Shown here: piece by piece, positions 1 through 12,574 of the stretch | Numbering within the stretch: the first letter of the stretch is position 1 | Layout: the number at the start of each line of letters is the position of its first letter | Assembly: GCF_000224145.3 (NCBI RefSeq) | Contig: NC_020169.2 | Location: 770,032-834,031 of the forward strand | DNA length: 64,000 nt | DNA from: Ciona intestinalis | Taxonomy: Eukaryota; Chordata; Ascidiacea; Phlebobranchia; Cionidae | Direction: 5' to 3' | Position numbers and translations under genes: made by a program | The notes under the pieces: generated by a model | What the model was told of the DNA's origin: nothing | The model's input: the letters and a program-made list of their open reading frames with translations, nothing else | Databases searched by the model: none

Positions 1-375
1 TGAAGACCAAAGTTAAGGACCAATATATCTAATGGATTGTTGGGAGGTAGTCTTGGCACAATAGGGGATGGAGAATTTGGCTTGACTTCTAGTTATTCGT
101 GTAATGTGTGATGGTTTATGGGAGATGGAATGAAGCAGAGCTGTAGGTAGTTTATAACTATTACATTTGTACATTAGAGTGAGAATTTCCAGTTTATACA
201 TTTCCTGAATTGTAAGAAGGCCATGTTGTCTCATGATTTTAGTTGTGTTAACCCGTTTGTGTAGATTAAAGATCATTCGAATAAATTTGTTGCAAAGTAT
301 TTGAAGTTTAGCAATTAATTGATTGTTTCCATTACACCAAGTAGATATACAATATTTTATATGACTTAACATCAT
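1..375 (-). mobile_element. LINE reverse transcriptase, C-terminal fragment
   Basis: On the minus strand, about 120 residues read like the region after the palm of a non-LTR retrotransposon reverse transcriptase. Visible motifs are SHIKYC near the start, a YKLEILTLMYK block, a LPTALL segment, and ITRSQAKFSIPY followed by a QSIRYIGP-like end. This pattern is typical of L2/CR1/Jockey-type elements. The fragment begins at the window edge, so whether a longer copy lies outside cannot be seen. There is no upstream endonuclease or palm motif (YADD type) in the window, so this is a 3' fragment. Confidence 0.75.
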
Positions 376-1475
376 TGAATGGTAAAGTGTTAATAGGGAT
401 GGTCGGTTTAAATTGTTGCTGATAGGGCGTTGCTGATATTGTTGCTGATAGGGCGATTTTTTTCCGCACTTATCCTAATCCTAATTCTCAATTCTAGCAT
501 TTTCTTTAATCTCTTTATTGAAATCAAACCGTAATATATATTTATAATTTTTAGACTAAATTTTTAGATTTAAAACCGCACAATTAGCGTGTGTGCACCG
601 AAGCGTAGACGAGTGCTTTTTTCTTATCGTTATCTTCCATATAAACACCGCGTCTCTCGTTTCTTTGCTCTTTTAGTTTACCGCTCGCGATAAATCATTA
701 TGCAGCCGCCACAATCTGAATAATATTAACTTCTAACGTTACCTATAATACTGCGTGATTACGGTTTATCCAAATTCACAAAAGCAAACGTCTTTAAGCG
801 ACGACAAGGTTAACTAGTGTAAGTTTACATGTTAACACATGGTACAGGAGTTGTACAAAGCGTATTTACACATATTCTTTACCAAACTTTCATTCCTTAT
901 ACGTCTTAAGTTTAATGAGTTTTAATACACGACTAAATACTTTCTATCTACTGCTCCACAGTCACCAATGGCGACTGAAACCCGCTTTGTTGGTTACTTT
1001 TGATTTGTTTTTGATCGATCTCAGTCGACCATTGTAGTGATAGGGGTAATTAATACTATGCTAATTAGTTTATAGTTATACCGTACTCATGCATTAGATC
1101 TGTGTGATCTCTTGTTTCTGTGGTTCTTGTGCTGATAACAAACACCAACCATAGATACAGTGATCGGCTTCGACGCGCGTTTTATCAAGTCGTGATATGA
1201 TAATACTTTCGAATAATTATGTAACATTATTTTTCCGATTATAAATAAATGGGGGTCCGTAAAAAAAATTAAAAAGGTCTCGTTTGACAAAGTGTCCCAT
1301 CTTCCCCCACCCTACTAAATGATTAAATTTGTTACAAATTTATTTCACGAATAGAATCTACAGGTTGTAATCAGTATAGGTTGTTGTTTTTTGCAAGGAC
1401 ATCAGTGCAAAGTATCCAAACTAAACGCTAAAATTGCCGCTCTTTGTACCAAAAAAATATTTTCCTTGCTATAAA
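376..1475. other. gene-free stretch with degenerate repeats
   Basis: No coding exon with convincing family similarity is visible. Near 410-455 a short motif (GTTGCTGATAGGGCG) occurs twice. About 1100-1315 resembles the stretch near 34100-34245 (the GTAACATTA..TTTCGG..ATAAATGG arrangement) and ends in the sequence GTGTCCCATCTTCCCCCACC, one end of the local MITE family without its partner. Confidence 0.5.
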
Positions 1476-1668
1476 GTAGGATGAGGAAAGATGGGACACC
1501 TGTTCATTTTACTTTTTTGTTCAATTTGGTATGAAACAAAGAACATTTAAAGAATTACAAAACCGTGTCCTTAAAACTCCTATAGACCTTGTTAATTGTT
1601 TAAAACACAATCGAGACACTTGGATAGTATGTGTTGCTAAGTTGTCCCATCTTCCCCACCCTACTGTA
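1476..1668. mobile_element. MITE, GGGTGGGGAAGATGGGACAC family
   Basis: About 190 bp starting GTAGGATGAGGAAAGATGGG and ending CCCATCTTCCCCACCCTACT, so the termini are inverted copies. The interior carries the family landmarks: the ACAAAGAACATTTAAAGAAT segment, the CTATAGACC-TGTTAATTGTTTAAAACAC segment and a GATA-like AT-rich centre. Flanks are TA-rich, consistent with TA target duplication. There is no coding capacity. Confidence 0.85.
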
Positions 1669-2381
1669 TACTGGAATACCTCACGTCTTTTGTGTTTTAT
1701 AACGATTGCACATCACTTCTCTGCTTATCGAAATTCGATTTTACAGGTTATTACTCGTGCGAAAAGGTAATCCTAATAATCTCATTTGCAACGTTCCCGC
1801 TTCAACAGCTAGTCTGTAAAACACGGACACCGTTTTAAGGGCATTTGTACTCAAAGGTAAATGTAAAAAGTATACAGTGCAATGGCGATTCGTGTTTGTA
1901 TACATATTTATAAAAATAAAAGATTCTTTTTACAAACTATGACTTTTCGTGTATGCATTACTTGTTTGTATATGCCGTTTTAAACACATTGACTATACCA
2001 ATTAAACATAGAATGCATTGTTGCGCTTTGAGGAAATTTCACAACTGTAGTTAGCTACTTAATTTACCAAAATGTAGTTTTATAAAAAAATAGGATTTGT
2101 TGCGCTCTCGGTTAAAAGAGCCTTAAAAAAACTGTAACATTTTGCAGTTCCATAAATATGTATTTTATTGCAATCAATGGGTTTGTGTTCTAGTTCAGAT
2201 GCAAAAAAAACAAGTATTGCTGTTTTTTTATCTTTAAAACCAATAAAGACAGACATTAGCTTTACTGAAATGAACTTATAATCACTTTCCTGCGTTTACC
2301 GTGGAAATCTCGTTTGTCCTATTGATCGTTTGCACACTGCGAACAAATCCTTTTTCGTAACAACTTCCATTGCTTAGAAGA
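1669..2381. other. gene-free AT-rich stretch
   Basis: I see no exon, RNA gene or clear repeat here beyond homopolymer runs. Confidence 0.4.
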
Positions 2382-3235
2382 ACCAAGGTGATCCTAGAAT
2401 ACAGATATTCTAGCGGCCATTTTCGATACCTTCTACTGGTACCACTAACCTAAAATTGGACACTGTACTAACTAGACCCCAGCGGTACCGATTCTAAAAT
2501 GAAAAATTTAAAATTCGAAAAAATATTAATTATGAATATTAATATTCGTCATAAAAACATATTTATAGAATTTTCTCCCGATCCAGCTTCGAATATGTTA
2601 TAGCGCTAAGTGATACCTAAAATATGAAACATTATTTTCTTTAAAAAAGTGCGGGGATAGATGTTAAATATAAAAAAGTATGATCATAACTTGAATCATA
2701 TAAATATTATATTTTCAATTTTTTTTGCGAAAATATAACTTACGCATACATCTATGTAGGTCACTAGCATGTTATCCCCATCGAAAAAAAAATTAATTTC
2801 AATTTTTTTTTATAACTGAATATTAATATTCGTCATAAAAATATATTTATAGAATTTTCTCCCGATCCAGCTTCGAATATGTTATAGCGCTACGTAATAC
2901 CTAAAAAATGAAACATCATTTTCTTCAAAAAAGTGCGGGGAAGGGTTCAGAATACAAACAAGTATGAGGGTCATAACCCGAATCATACAAGTATTAAATT
3001 TTTAAATATTTCGGCGAAAATATAACTTACGCATACATCTATGTAGGTCACTAGCATGTTATCCCCATCGAAAAAATAATTAATTTAATTTTTTTTTAAA
3101 TTTGAATATTAATATTCGTCATAAAAACATATTTATAGAATTTTCTTCCGATCCAGCTTTGAATATGTTATAACGCCATGAAATATCGTTTTCTTCAAAA
3201 AAGTGCGGGGATGGATGTTAAATATTGTGAAGAGT
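2382..3235 (+). mobile_element. long-TIR DNA transposon, left arm with three tandem units
   Basis: Starts with ACCAAGGTGATCCTAGAATA, the same terminus as the complete element at 52239-53537. After about 150 bp it enters a tandem array. The palindromic landmark TGAATATTAATATTCGTCA recurs near 2532, 2817 and 3103, giving a 285-286 bp period, and each unit contains the sequence CACTAGCATGTTATCCCCAT or its start. No right terminus (CCTTGGT) is present before the 500-N gap, so the copy is one-sided: truncated, or its right arm lies in the gap. No transposase reading frame is visible. Confidence 0.8.
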
Positions 3236-3721
3236 ATTAATTATTTGAATTTCGGGTTATTTACGGTTATCCTGTCCGTACTTACGTACCTGGAAATATA
3301 AGAATTTTAATTTACTTGTTTCAATTAATACAAAAGATTGTTTGTTCTTGAAGCCTCTAAGATTAATTGATAGGCTCGATCGAATTGTCGCATACAATAA
3401 TGAATGTCTAAAGGAAAGGAAGATAAACCTGTTTGTTATAGAAACGCCTGAAGTAGAGGCGCAAGGTCGCTTTCGCTCATTTTATGATAATCTTTGCACC
3501 TCCGTTATTTAATTTGCGAATGTGTTCATCTTTGGCATTTATAGAGTTTTAACGTTGTTGGCAAGGTGAGAGGAGTTTTGTGCAGTTGTAATCCACACAC
3601 TTTACTCTTCTACTATTCTGCAAACTGATACGATGCAGAATTAATAGAAGAGTAAAAAGTGAGGAATAGTGACCAAACATTTAGTGATCTCCTCGTTGTC
3701 TGTTCGTTGATCATCGTCGAT
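3236..3721. other. gene-free stretch before gap
   Basis: No supported feature; AT-rich single-copy-looking sequence up to the assembly gap. Confidence 0.4.
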
Positions 3722-4221
3722 NNNNNNNNNNNNNNNNNNNNNNNNNNNNNNNNNNNNNNNNNNNNNNNNNNNNNNNNNNNNNNNNNNNNNNNNNNNNNNN
3801 NNNNNNNNNNNNNNNNNNNNNNNNNNNNNNNNNNNNNNNNNNNNNNNNNNNNNNNNNNNNNNNNNNNNNNNNNNNNNNNNNNNNNNNNNNNNNNNNNNNN
3901 NNNNNNNNNNNNNNNNNNNNNNNNNNNNNNNNNNNNNNNNNNNNNNNNNNNNNNNNNNNNNNNNNNNNNNNNNNNNNNNNNNNNNNNNNNNNNNNNNNNN
4001 NNNNNNNNNNNNNNNNNNNNNNNNNNNNNNNNNNNNNNNNNNNNNNNNNNNNNNNNNNNNNNNNNNNNNNNNNNNNNNNNNNNNNNNNNNNNNNNNNNNN
4101 NNNNNNNNNNNNNNNNNNNNNNNNNNNNNNNNNNNNNNNNNNNNNNNNNNNNNNNNNNNNNNNNNNNNNNNNNNNNNNNNNNNNNNNNNNNNNNNNNNNN
4201 NNNNNNNNNNNNNNNNNNNNN
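3722..4221. other. assembly gap, 500 N
   Basis: Exactly 500 unknown bases, a size that suggests an estimated or default gap. Open frames running through it are artefacts of the N run. Confidence 0.99.
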
Positions 4222-4871
4222 TGTTGGCATTAAATTCTTGTGTTTTGTTCAAAAAAAAATTTGTTTTTTATCTTCACAAGCGCGTTTACGTTTTCAGCAA
4301 AACCTTTACACCTTCGCTGTTTGTACTCAATACCGTGGTTTCGTTCTACAAGCAGCAAATGACGTCGACATGCATGGATGGTTATATGCGTTCAATCCGC
4401 TTTTAGCCGGTTCCATCCGGTAAGTTGATTGTCCTATGCTAAACTCCAACGCATGTACAAGCAACCCACCAAGGCCACTACCGACACTCAACTCCTGTTA
4501 TATCCAGCAGATCAAAGCTGGCACGCAAAGCCCAGCATGCAGTGGAGACGTGACCGCATTCAAACCAACAGTTCCAAATTCCGTTCTTCAACTGCAAGAA
4601 ATTTTCATTATTTATGCCCAGCTTATCTAACGTAGCTAATTTATATGTATATATATATATTTATACGTCACGTACAATGTATCCAACCCGCACGTTACCT
4701 GTACACGGTGAAATTCTCACCATAATTGTTTACCCGCCGCACCAGTGTTGCTTTTCTATTCCTTCCTTATTTCGCCAATTATTCCTGAGTTACCTCTTTT
4801 TCTTATCAATCATATTTTGCTACAAGCTGCTCTGAACCCCGTCTAATCATCGCACATACGTTTGATCATCA
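4222..4871. other. gene-free stretch
   Basis: Several short open frames overlap here, but none shows a recognisable domain or a consistent splice structure. A short (TA)n run lies near 4648-4662. Confidence 0.4.
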
Positions 4872-5126
4872 TTAGGAATGTGCCGAAATCGTTAAAGCAA
4901 CCGGAAGGTTCGACCCGAACTCGGGTCGAGCTCTGAGGACACCATTTGAAAACAAAATTGCAAGAATGCGTTTACTTTCGGCCAGAAGCGTCGAACGTCG
5001 AAACGACTCAAAAGCATATTGGTAAACACTAAAAATGCATCGCAATAAAAAAAAGTTCATACAAGTAATTCGTTTATAATTGGTTTTCGAATACGAGCTT
5101 TGGAATTCAGCTCGACACATTCCTAA
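4872..5126. mobile_element. possible small TIR element (MITE)
   Basis: A 255-bp segment bounded by TTAGGAATGTGCCGA on the left and TCGACACATTCCTAA on the right. The right end is the reverse complement of the left with one mismatch in 15. The left half also contains a self-complementary GACCCGAACTCGGGTC block. No second copy is evident in the window and the target duplication is unclear, so the call rests on the terminal inverted repeats alone. Confidence 0.5.
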
Positions 5127-6063
5127 ATCCCACTCAAATCACCATCAACACAATATATGCTGTGATTCACATATCTTCGTATAGAGATTATTGCTTACAA
5201 ACGTCACTGTTATTTTTCAATGGGCACCCACACTGTACATGCAGTATGCTGTTTAACTTATTATTTTTGCGCTTGCTCGTAGATGTAGTTTGCATTCGGT
5301 TCCATCGACACGTTTCATTTCTAACCCACTGAGCCTATCGATGTTCAATGTAGAACTTCTACTTGATATTTTGTGAACTCGTTGTGCTGATCTCATTGTT
5401 GTTGCAATAAATTGAAATTTATCGGTGCTTGTCGGGTCTTTATCACAATTGTGCATAACATTATTTAATTTTGTGTCTTCAGTTATTCTAACGAATGAAT
5501 GTCACTTATTAAACACCGCCTGGCGCGCAGTTTCAATCGCTGAAATGTGGAGGGCGCGCTGTCTCGTACACCTCATGCCCGCTTACTGGTTAGTACGTAT
5601 TTACTCTTTTATACGTGTGACAATATATAGAGGAACGAAGGTACGAACGATATGGTGAGTGAACGCGTTAGTATGACGCACTGTAAAAGATATAATTTAA
5701 TAAAACCATTTTTAGATAACACCAAATAGTTAAGAAATTCGACATTGCGTGTATTTAATACTCTAAAAAAAATTCATGCCACGTCACGATTGAATGCTTG
5801 TTGTGACCTTACCATATAAGGAGAAGCTTCAATTATCACTTACAAAAACGTCAGATCACGTGATCAACGGCCACCGCTTTCAGATCGAAGTATCTTTCCA
5901 ACATAAAGTGAAACGATGGATGCCACTCTTCAAGTGCACTTACTCGCATTGTCCAATTTCCCATCCACTTTTAACATGTTAACGGTCGCATTATTTTCCT
6001 ATATACGTTGCAACAAATCTTATCACAGAATTCAACCTACGAAAATGTAAACGTAGCGCTAAA
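5127..6063. other. gene-free stretch upstream of the 6.06 kb gene
   Basis: Presumed promoter and 5' untranslated region of the next gene. No TATA box or other site stands out. Confidence 0.4.
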
Positions 6064-9000
6064 ATGGGAGGTGCGTACTTGTTTGTTATATGTCAGTATG
6101 TGTACACCAAAGTTGTTTTTACTTCAGAAAATTTGACTATTTTTAAAGATTTTATTTTTTGTGTTGATCCGCGTGTTTTTGGATACAGGGATTTTGTATT
6201 GATCAGTATCTAGAGTTAACAAAGGGGTTTTCAAATTCAAAAGTTGGTCGGTTTGGGATGAGAATAGTTCAAGTAGCTTTTGTGATAGAATGTCAAGTGA
6301 ATGTAAACATTAGCAGTACTTGCCATTATAGTTACTTCCAACTTTGTAGTACTATAGACTGTCAGTTGGTTTGGCAGGTTTGACTTAATGTCTCATATAT
6401 GCATGTTCTTGTGTGAAATGGTTACAGTTTAATATTTACAAGATTACCATATATTGTATTAGATAGAGGTTCATATTTTCAGATCGTGGAAAGACGAACG
6501 TTTTAAATGCAAAAATCTCTAGCGACCATTCGGATGAAGACCTTGCACATCTACGTCATGATGACGTCATAGAGAAACGTCGTCGTGAAAGAAAATCAAG
6601 ACGGTGGTCTGTGGCGCCCATCTGTACTTCCGATACAGAGGTTGGTTCAACGGTTATTTTGATCATCAAACTAAACCATTAATAATAAAAAATATATAGA
6701 AATAAACTTTTAAACTTTAGTTTGGTAAATTTGTGTCCGGTGCCAGCACTGTAACATTAGAAGAAGAAGCGACGACCAGTCATCGCTCTAGTACAAGAAG
6801 GCACAGTCAACCAAGTATGTAAACAAACACAAAATAGGAATAAAGTGTAGTAAAAATTATGTCTCAGGTCGTGGAAGCAGAACATCTAATGAACGGACTC
6901 GGTCTCATCGAAGATCTAAAAGAAAAATGCGTCATATTGACATTATACCTAGTGACAGTCTTGCACAGGATAACCAGGATAATAAGATAAGACTGAAATC
7001 TTCAAGAAGAAGGTCATCTACCAATGATGCTAAAAATTTGGAAGTAGTTGCCACTGAAACTGTGGAAAATGCAAGCAGTGTGCGTAGACATGGTAGACGG
7101 AGATCCAAACATAGGGAGAGAAAATCCGAGGATTTAGACTTTCTGGACGAATGCATAGATCTTAATGTGGACATGGATCCATTCGATGAAGCTGTTGAAA
7201 GCAAGGTCAGAATAAACTTAAAAGTCTATAGTACACACACACTTTTACAAATAATAACGTATATGTATGTCATTTATAGTTGCGTGTATCATATGGACTT
7301 TGGATACAGGCTTTTCTTAAATTCCCTTGTCTGTTTTTTTGTAAGGGAAGTACCAATCCCTATGATGTTTTCTTTATAGTTTACTCACTTACCTGTTGTT
7401 TTTATCTTACTGGTATGTTCGCTGTATGTACCATAACACATACACATTTGGTTTGTTAAATCCATAATCAATGAACATTGTTGTGCCTGTTGTATGAGTT
7501 TAATGCTACGATTTAAAGTTCATATCATGTTACCTGCTGTGAAATAATTGCTGTTTTGTTGCAGGCTACTTCATACAACGCCGAATCGTCATCTTTAGCT
7601 CTCCAAGGGAAACTAAATCGACGAAATACCAAAACAAGGTATAGCATATATGGTGGTGGGGGAGACCGGACACCTTTAGCACTTAATATCTAAATATCCT
7701 GATAGTGTTTTGAACAAGTGACAACGTTCTATATTGGAGTCGTGAAGATACGGATTAATTTTTCTTTGAGTATTCTTTGTTTGCTACTAAATGTGACAAG
7801 AAAATAGAATGAAATGGAGTCCCATCTTCCCTACCCTACTTTATGTATAGCAGGGTGGGGAGAGACGGGACACTTAAATATTTCGTTCTCTCGTCGATAT
7901 AACACCATATAACACCGTATCTCTACGACTCCCAGCATAGACCGTTGTTACTTGTTTAAAACACGGTCAGGATATTTGGATATTATGAAAAGGTGTCCCT
8001 TCTTCTCCCACCCTTATATGTATATTCGTTTATATTTTACACTTGATGATATTGCTCATTGTATAGGTTAATACTGACTCGTCTATAGTATAATATAGCT
8101 ATGTATGTGGGGGAAATATAGTAAATCAATATCTTTAACCAAATCATTCCGTACGTTGCAGGAAAACAGACTTTGCTAATGGTTGGATTCAACTCAAATC
8201 AAACAGTGATGGCTCAGTAGTAACAACCAAAGGTCGCAAAACTTCTAGAAGGGATTCTGATGTCATAGAGGACGATGTGACGTATGACTTACCTTCTGTT
8301 GTCTGCACGAATAGCCAGACCAGAGCTGAGATGCACATGTCTGATGGAGGAAGAAACACGACTGTGGTTTTGCCCAAACAGAATGTAAGAGTACCAGAAA
8401 TAGTTACGATACCCACACAACCAATAAACTGTCAAAAATCCGACAGTTTTGACGTCGCCTCAGAAGAAAGCTTGGATAATAAAATAAGTAACACAAAAGT
8501 TAAAGAGCAGACGGTATGCTTGAGTGTTGGATATTGTTCTTCACAGACAGTAAAATCTTCACAAAACTACAGAAATCCACCAAACAGCAGCAGGGACTCG
8601 ATATCAATTGATATTCCAGATTTTCCAGATATATCAGAGGAAAATTCAATTGCTGAGCTAAACTCAGATGAACAATTTGACATTGATAGTGGGCAAAAGT
8701 CTACAGAGCCTCGTGTGAGGCGGCAAAGTAGTTTAGTTTTAAAATGGTTGTCACGTCAGACTTCAAGCTTAACAGAAAGTAAACTGTCAACATTGGAAAA
8801 GACAGACGAAGCTGTAGAAAAACCTCGACTGCCAGTGAGGCCAATACCTACTGGGAGAAATCAAATTCTGCTATCAGAGAATGAAAGCTTGGTTGGTGGA
8901 GATGATGTTGATATACCAAGTGGGCTGACACATTCTGTTGATGAAATAGAAGAGAATGTAAACAACGGCACTCAAAAAATCGGAACTCCAAAGCAAAGAA

Positions 9001-10740
9001 AAATTGAAATCTTCGATATAAAATGTGATTCTCAGAATGAAATATTTACTTTGGACCGTGGTTCCGCATCCGAAAACTTTAACAATCATCATACTCCGGA
9101 AATAAAGAACAATAAAATAAGTATACCAAGCAGTATTACGTTGTTAAAATGTTGCAGTACAGCTGGAAGCGATCTTTTTGGTAGAAGTTCAACAATTCCT
9201 TCACAAAATTCCGTTCTACAAACTGTTGATGATACGGACTTAGAAAACTCTATAAATATACCATCTCCAAAAAACTCTATACTTCCTTTGTTCCGGTGTA
9301 AAACTGTCATACCAACTCTTCCACAGAAAGATTATTTAAAGCCAGATGAAATCAAAAGGCCCAAGTCCTGGCAAGCAAACTGTTTATTGAATAATCCATT
9401 TCCCAAAAAAATGTGCGTAGATATGTCGAAAATACTGCGGAATTCGGTTGGCGACTGTTTTTCAAAAGTTGGCAGTAGCAACAACGTTAAATCTTTACCT
9501 CCGCCAATCTCGTTTCAAAATAGAAGAGATTGCATTGGATATATTAATAAGACAATAAGCCATGAAATCAAAGTGAAAGAAGCATCACCACTGCCTGTAA
9601 TGGACCTTGAGGAAAATTTTGAAATGTCAACGACAGAAATGCCTTCCACCTCTACGCCTGTAACCGTTAATTACGATGAAATAAGTGTGAACAAGGATAA
9701 CATAGGTTCTATGTTTAATCCTACAATGAGCAGGGATGCGCTTGCTATTGACGGTGCCTCACGAGACGACACGAACCATCTACCAGCAGAACCTTATAAA
9801 ACAAACGAAACAGTTTATGAACTTTTTAACCAAAGTTGTCCCAACTGCTGGTCATTTGATACAACTGTACCATGGTATATGTGGAATGGTAAAGGACTTG
9901 GTTGGAAGGTGGGTTGTGACTTATAAAGTATATTGTTTTAAATACAGTTTCCTGTCGTTTTTCGTATGTTTATTGTATACGCACAACTAAGCATATAGTG
10001 GGAAGGGGTAAGATGGGACACTTTTTATACCATTTTTCGTCCTATTTGGTGGTAAACAAAGAATATTAAAGGAATTATAAAACCGTATTCTCACGAATTC
10101 AATAGACCGTAGTAATTGTTTAAAACACGATCAGGATATTTAAATACTATGTGCTAAATGTATTGCGTATTCTCCCACACTACTATAAGATTTATAACCG
10201 GTTGTCATCTGTCGGTTTTTTGTATATAACGTGCCAAAGATGTTATTAATAACGACAGATATATTACTTTATGACGTGGTAACTAGCAGCATGTTCAATT
10301 ATATTCAGGTGTTGATGTCGCCGTTGTTATTACTGGTCGGTCCGTTTGTTTGGGTGGCATCGATCCTTCATTTAACAACTCGGTTAAAATCTTGCTGGGT
10401 GAACTGCTGGCGATGCGACCACGAACAATATTGGTTCAGCTGCAAGGTAAACATGGTGTATTCTAGTATTTATATTGTAACATTGATCTTAATATTTGAC
10501 GTTTGATTTTGACAGGGAAAAGGCGGTGGTTGGATATGTTTACTGATTCCACTGTACGTGTTTCTTGGTCCTCTTATAATTATCTTTACTGTACTTACTG
10601 TTATATTACTTGCTTGCTGTGGAGAATCCAAGACTTCAAATGAAACTAAACCCACTGAGCGCCACAGAAGAACACCAGGCCATGTAAGAGTGCCGGCAGC
10701 TTTTACTGAGTATCGCTCATCTAATGCTCCAGGTCGCTAA
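6064..10740 (+). CDS. unrecognised 926-residue protein with duplicated C-terminal membrane module
   Basis: Eight exons join in phase: 6064-6070, 6483-6640, 6721-6814, 6868-7205, 7565-7638, 8162-9908, 10309-10446, 10516-10740 (927 codons with stop). The start is a two-codon exon; its fusion to exon 2 gives MGDRGKTNVLNAK. Residues 1 to about 780 are hydrophilic, rich in Ser, Arg and acidic residues, and look disordered (for example RRHGRRRSKHRERKSED). Two hydrophobic helices follow (about 808-829 and 859-886), with Cys- and Trp-rich segments before each, then a short basic tail. Residues 785-818 and 838-871 align without gaps: NCW, D, W, GKG, GW, L, PL and GP recur. This suggests an internal duplication of a Cys/Trp loop plus helix. 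I do not recognise the family; a two-pass membrane protein with a long cytoplasmic N-terminus is the inference. Introns hold several MITEs. Confidence 0.8.
7651..7840. mobile_element. MITE, GGGTGGGGAAGATGGGACAC family
   Basis: Intronic copy with degenerate left end (GGTGGGGGAGACCGGACACC) and right end CCCATCTTCCCTACCCTACT. The interior has the GATA-rich, CTTTGAGTATTCTTTGTTTG landmarks. Confidence 0.85.
7850..8017. mobile_element. second adjacent MITE of the same family
   Basis: Starts AGGGTGGGGAGAGACGGGAC ten bases after the previous copy and ends TCTTCTCCCACCCTTA. It lies in the same intron. Its centre is shortened compared with the others. Confidence 0.8.
9998..10190. mobile_element. MITE, same family, intronic
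   Basis: Left end GTGGGAAGGGGTAAGATGGG, right end TTCTCCCACACTACTATA; the interior has AACAAAGAATATTAAAGGAA and TGTTTAAAACACGATCAGGA. Confidence 0.85.
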
Positions 10741-12574
10741 GGAGCTGCCTATAGAACAAAGAAATTTCAAATGCGTTACTTTTGAGTTATTACCTCATTA
10801 TTTTGTGCACGTATAAAAGTAGGTTGTCGTTTATTGCAGAGATTAAATGAATTGTTATAGCTTTTATCCATTTGTGTTGTTTTAAATTAAAGTTTGGCCT
10901 TGATCCAATCACCATCCGTTGGGTGGCGTTAAGAGTCGTGGCAGTGTCAAAAGCCGAGCCAGGGTGTAATAATTTCAGGGTAAGATAATTTGGCTCACCA
11001 CTTGATCGTCACACAAATATTTTAAAATGTTATTCTGAGTAATTTTTTATCTATAAAGTTTACTGTTAGACAGACTTCAAAGAAGGTCATAATATTTAAT
11101 ACATACCATAAAACAGAATAGGGTGTAATTGAAATAGCTACATCCACTTAAACGGCACGTTCTCTAATTTTATGTTATGTACATTAAGTCGATTTAATAT
11201 GAGCATATGTTGTGGTGCATATTTCTGTGATGTCAGACATTGTCACGTGCCTGAGTCAGCAACCACGCACTAATATTATTGAGAATGGCACGTTTGCTTA
11301 CAAACTATGTATTTATTATAACAACTATGTTGATAATAAGGGATATTATGCTGACCATGCATTGCGATGTGGTTGCTAGTATATTTTATTGTGGCATAAC
11401 ATGTGACCTTATTAAACTTGGAATGCGTTTGGTATGAGATGAATTATATGAAGCAGCAATACACTTCTGGCTGTGTCAATAAGCGAGTAGTTGTATTAGG
11501 CGAGTGCAAAATGTCAATCCATGTGCTAAAACGTGTAATAGGTGGACTATGTTTACCCAAGGAACCGCTGCATTGCAACGCCCTGTTGCGTCACGCTTTC
11601 AGATGGCCACGACCAAAACGGCGGATCTTAACTGATGCTGTCGAAAGTGTTCGTTTCGATAGCAGTTTCGTATTCTCCACTATCCTAAATATTGTATAAT
11701 GCAGACAAGAACCGTAAAATCAATAAAAAAAAAGAAACGAGAAAATATTCGTTGATATCGAACAGACGAATTTGTTTGACGTGCTTAAATCATGACTGAA
11801 TACGCTCTCTCGCTTTAAAAGGAAAAAGGCGAAATTTTTCGCTTTGTATTTTTTTGTTGCCAGAGCATATTTGACGCCAGACTTATGTACATACAGCCCG
11901 ACCGCGGAAGTGTATTACATCAGGGAGCAGCTCACTTTCTGAGTCGTACAAGTATTTCGAAAGTTATCAGCGGAGAGTGCATAGTGGACTACTGTACCCT
12001 TCTTCTAAAGCTAGAGAGCAGACGAAGCGTCTAGCAACACTTCGTTCAAAAGAGTTGATGACTCCGGTAATAATCACGTTTGCTGAGCCTGTCAAAGGAT
12101 TCGCAGTGATATGAGAATGTGGACAGCAACAAGAAGTCCTTTGTTTTGAAAAGTTATTCAACGACGCTAGTAATCTAGTGACAACCGTTGTTCCCGTATC
12201 TAGTGTGTCTGAAATAACCGTCCTGGAATTACACGTTGCTTCGGCAGCCACCGCAGACAAGTAGTCGAATTACGTAAAAAAGAAGCCGGCGTAAAAAAAA
12301 CAACATCTGCTTTTAGTCGGAATTGTCGGCAGAATATCTGACATTGGAGTTTTATATGACTACGTCATTATCTAGTATCTGGAGTTGTGACGGAATTATG
12401 AATTTGTAAGCAAGCATCCGTGACTAGCATCGTCACAGAAAGTTCATACGAACCTTTTGAGAAACGACTTAAAAGAGATCAGCAAAGTTATAAAGAGAAT
12501 AGGACGAAATACCTTTGTCAGTCATGCTACTCTATCCAGTAATCAGCACCGGCGGAACAAGGCATACAAAGCAA
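10741..12574. other. intergenic region with 3' end of previous gene and ADAMTS 5' region
   Basis: An ATTAAA-type polyadenylation signal lies near 10844 and is the likely end of the preceding transcript. The rest has no exon I can support. The last part is probably the promoter and 5' untranslated region of the ADAMTS gene. Open frames near 11403-11699 and 11967-12260 show no family features. Confidence 0.45.

Noticed and set aside
3613-4423. Long open frames on both strands around 3.6-4.4 kb
   Set aside because: They exist only because the 500-N gap contains no stop codons; no real coding sequence flanks it.
11403-12260. Open frames of about 97 codons on both strands between the first gene and ADAMTS
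   Set aside because: No domain, no splice continuity, and composition like the surrounding non-coding sequence.
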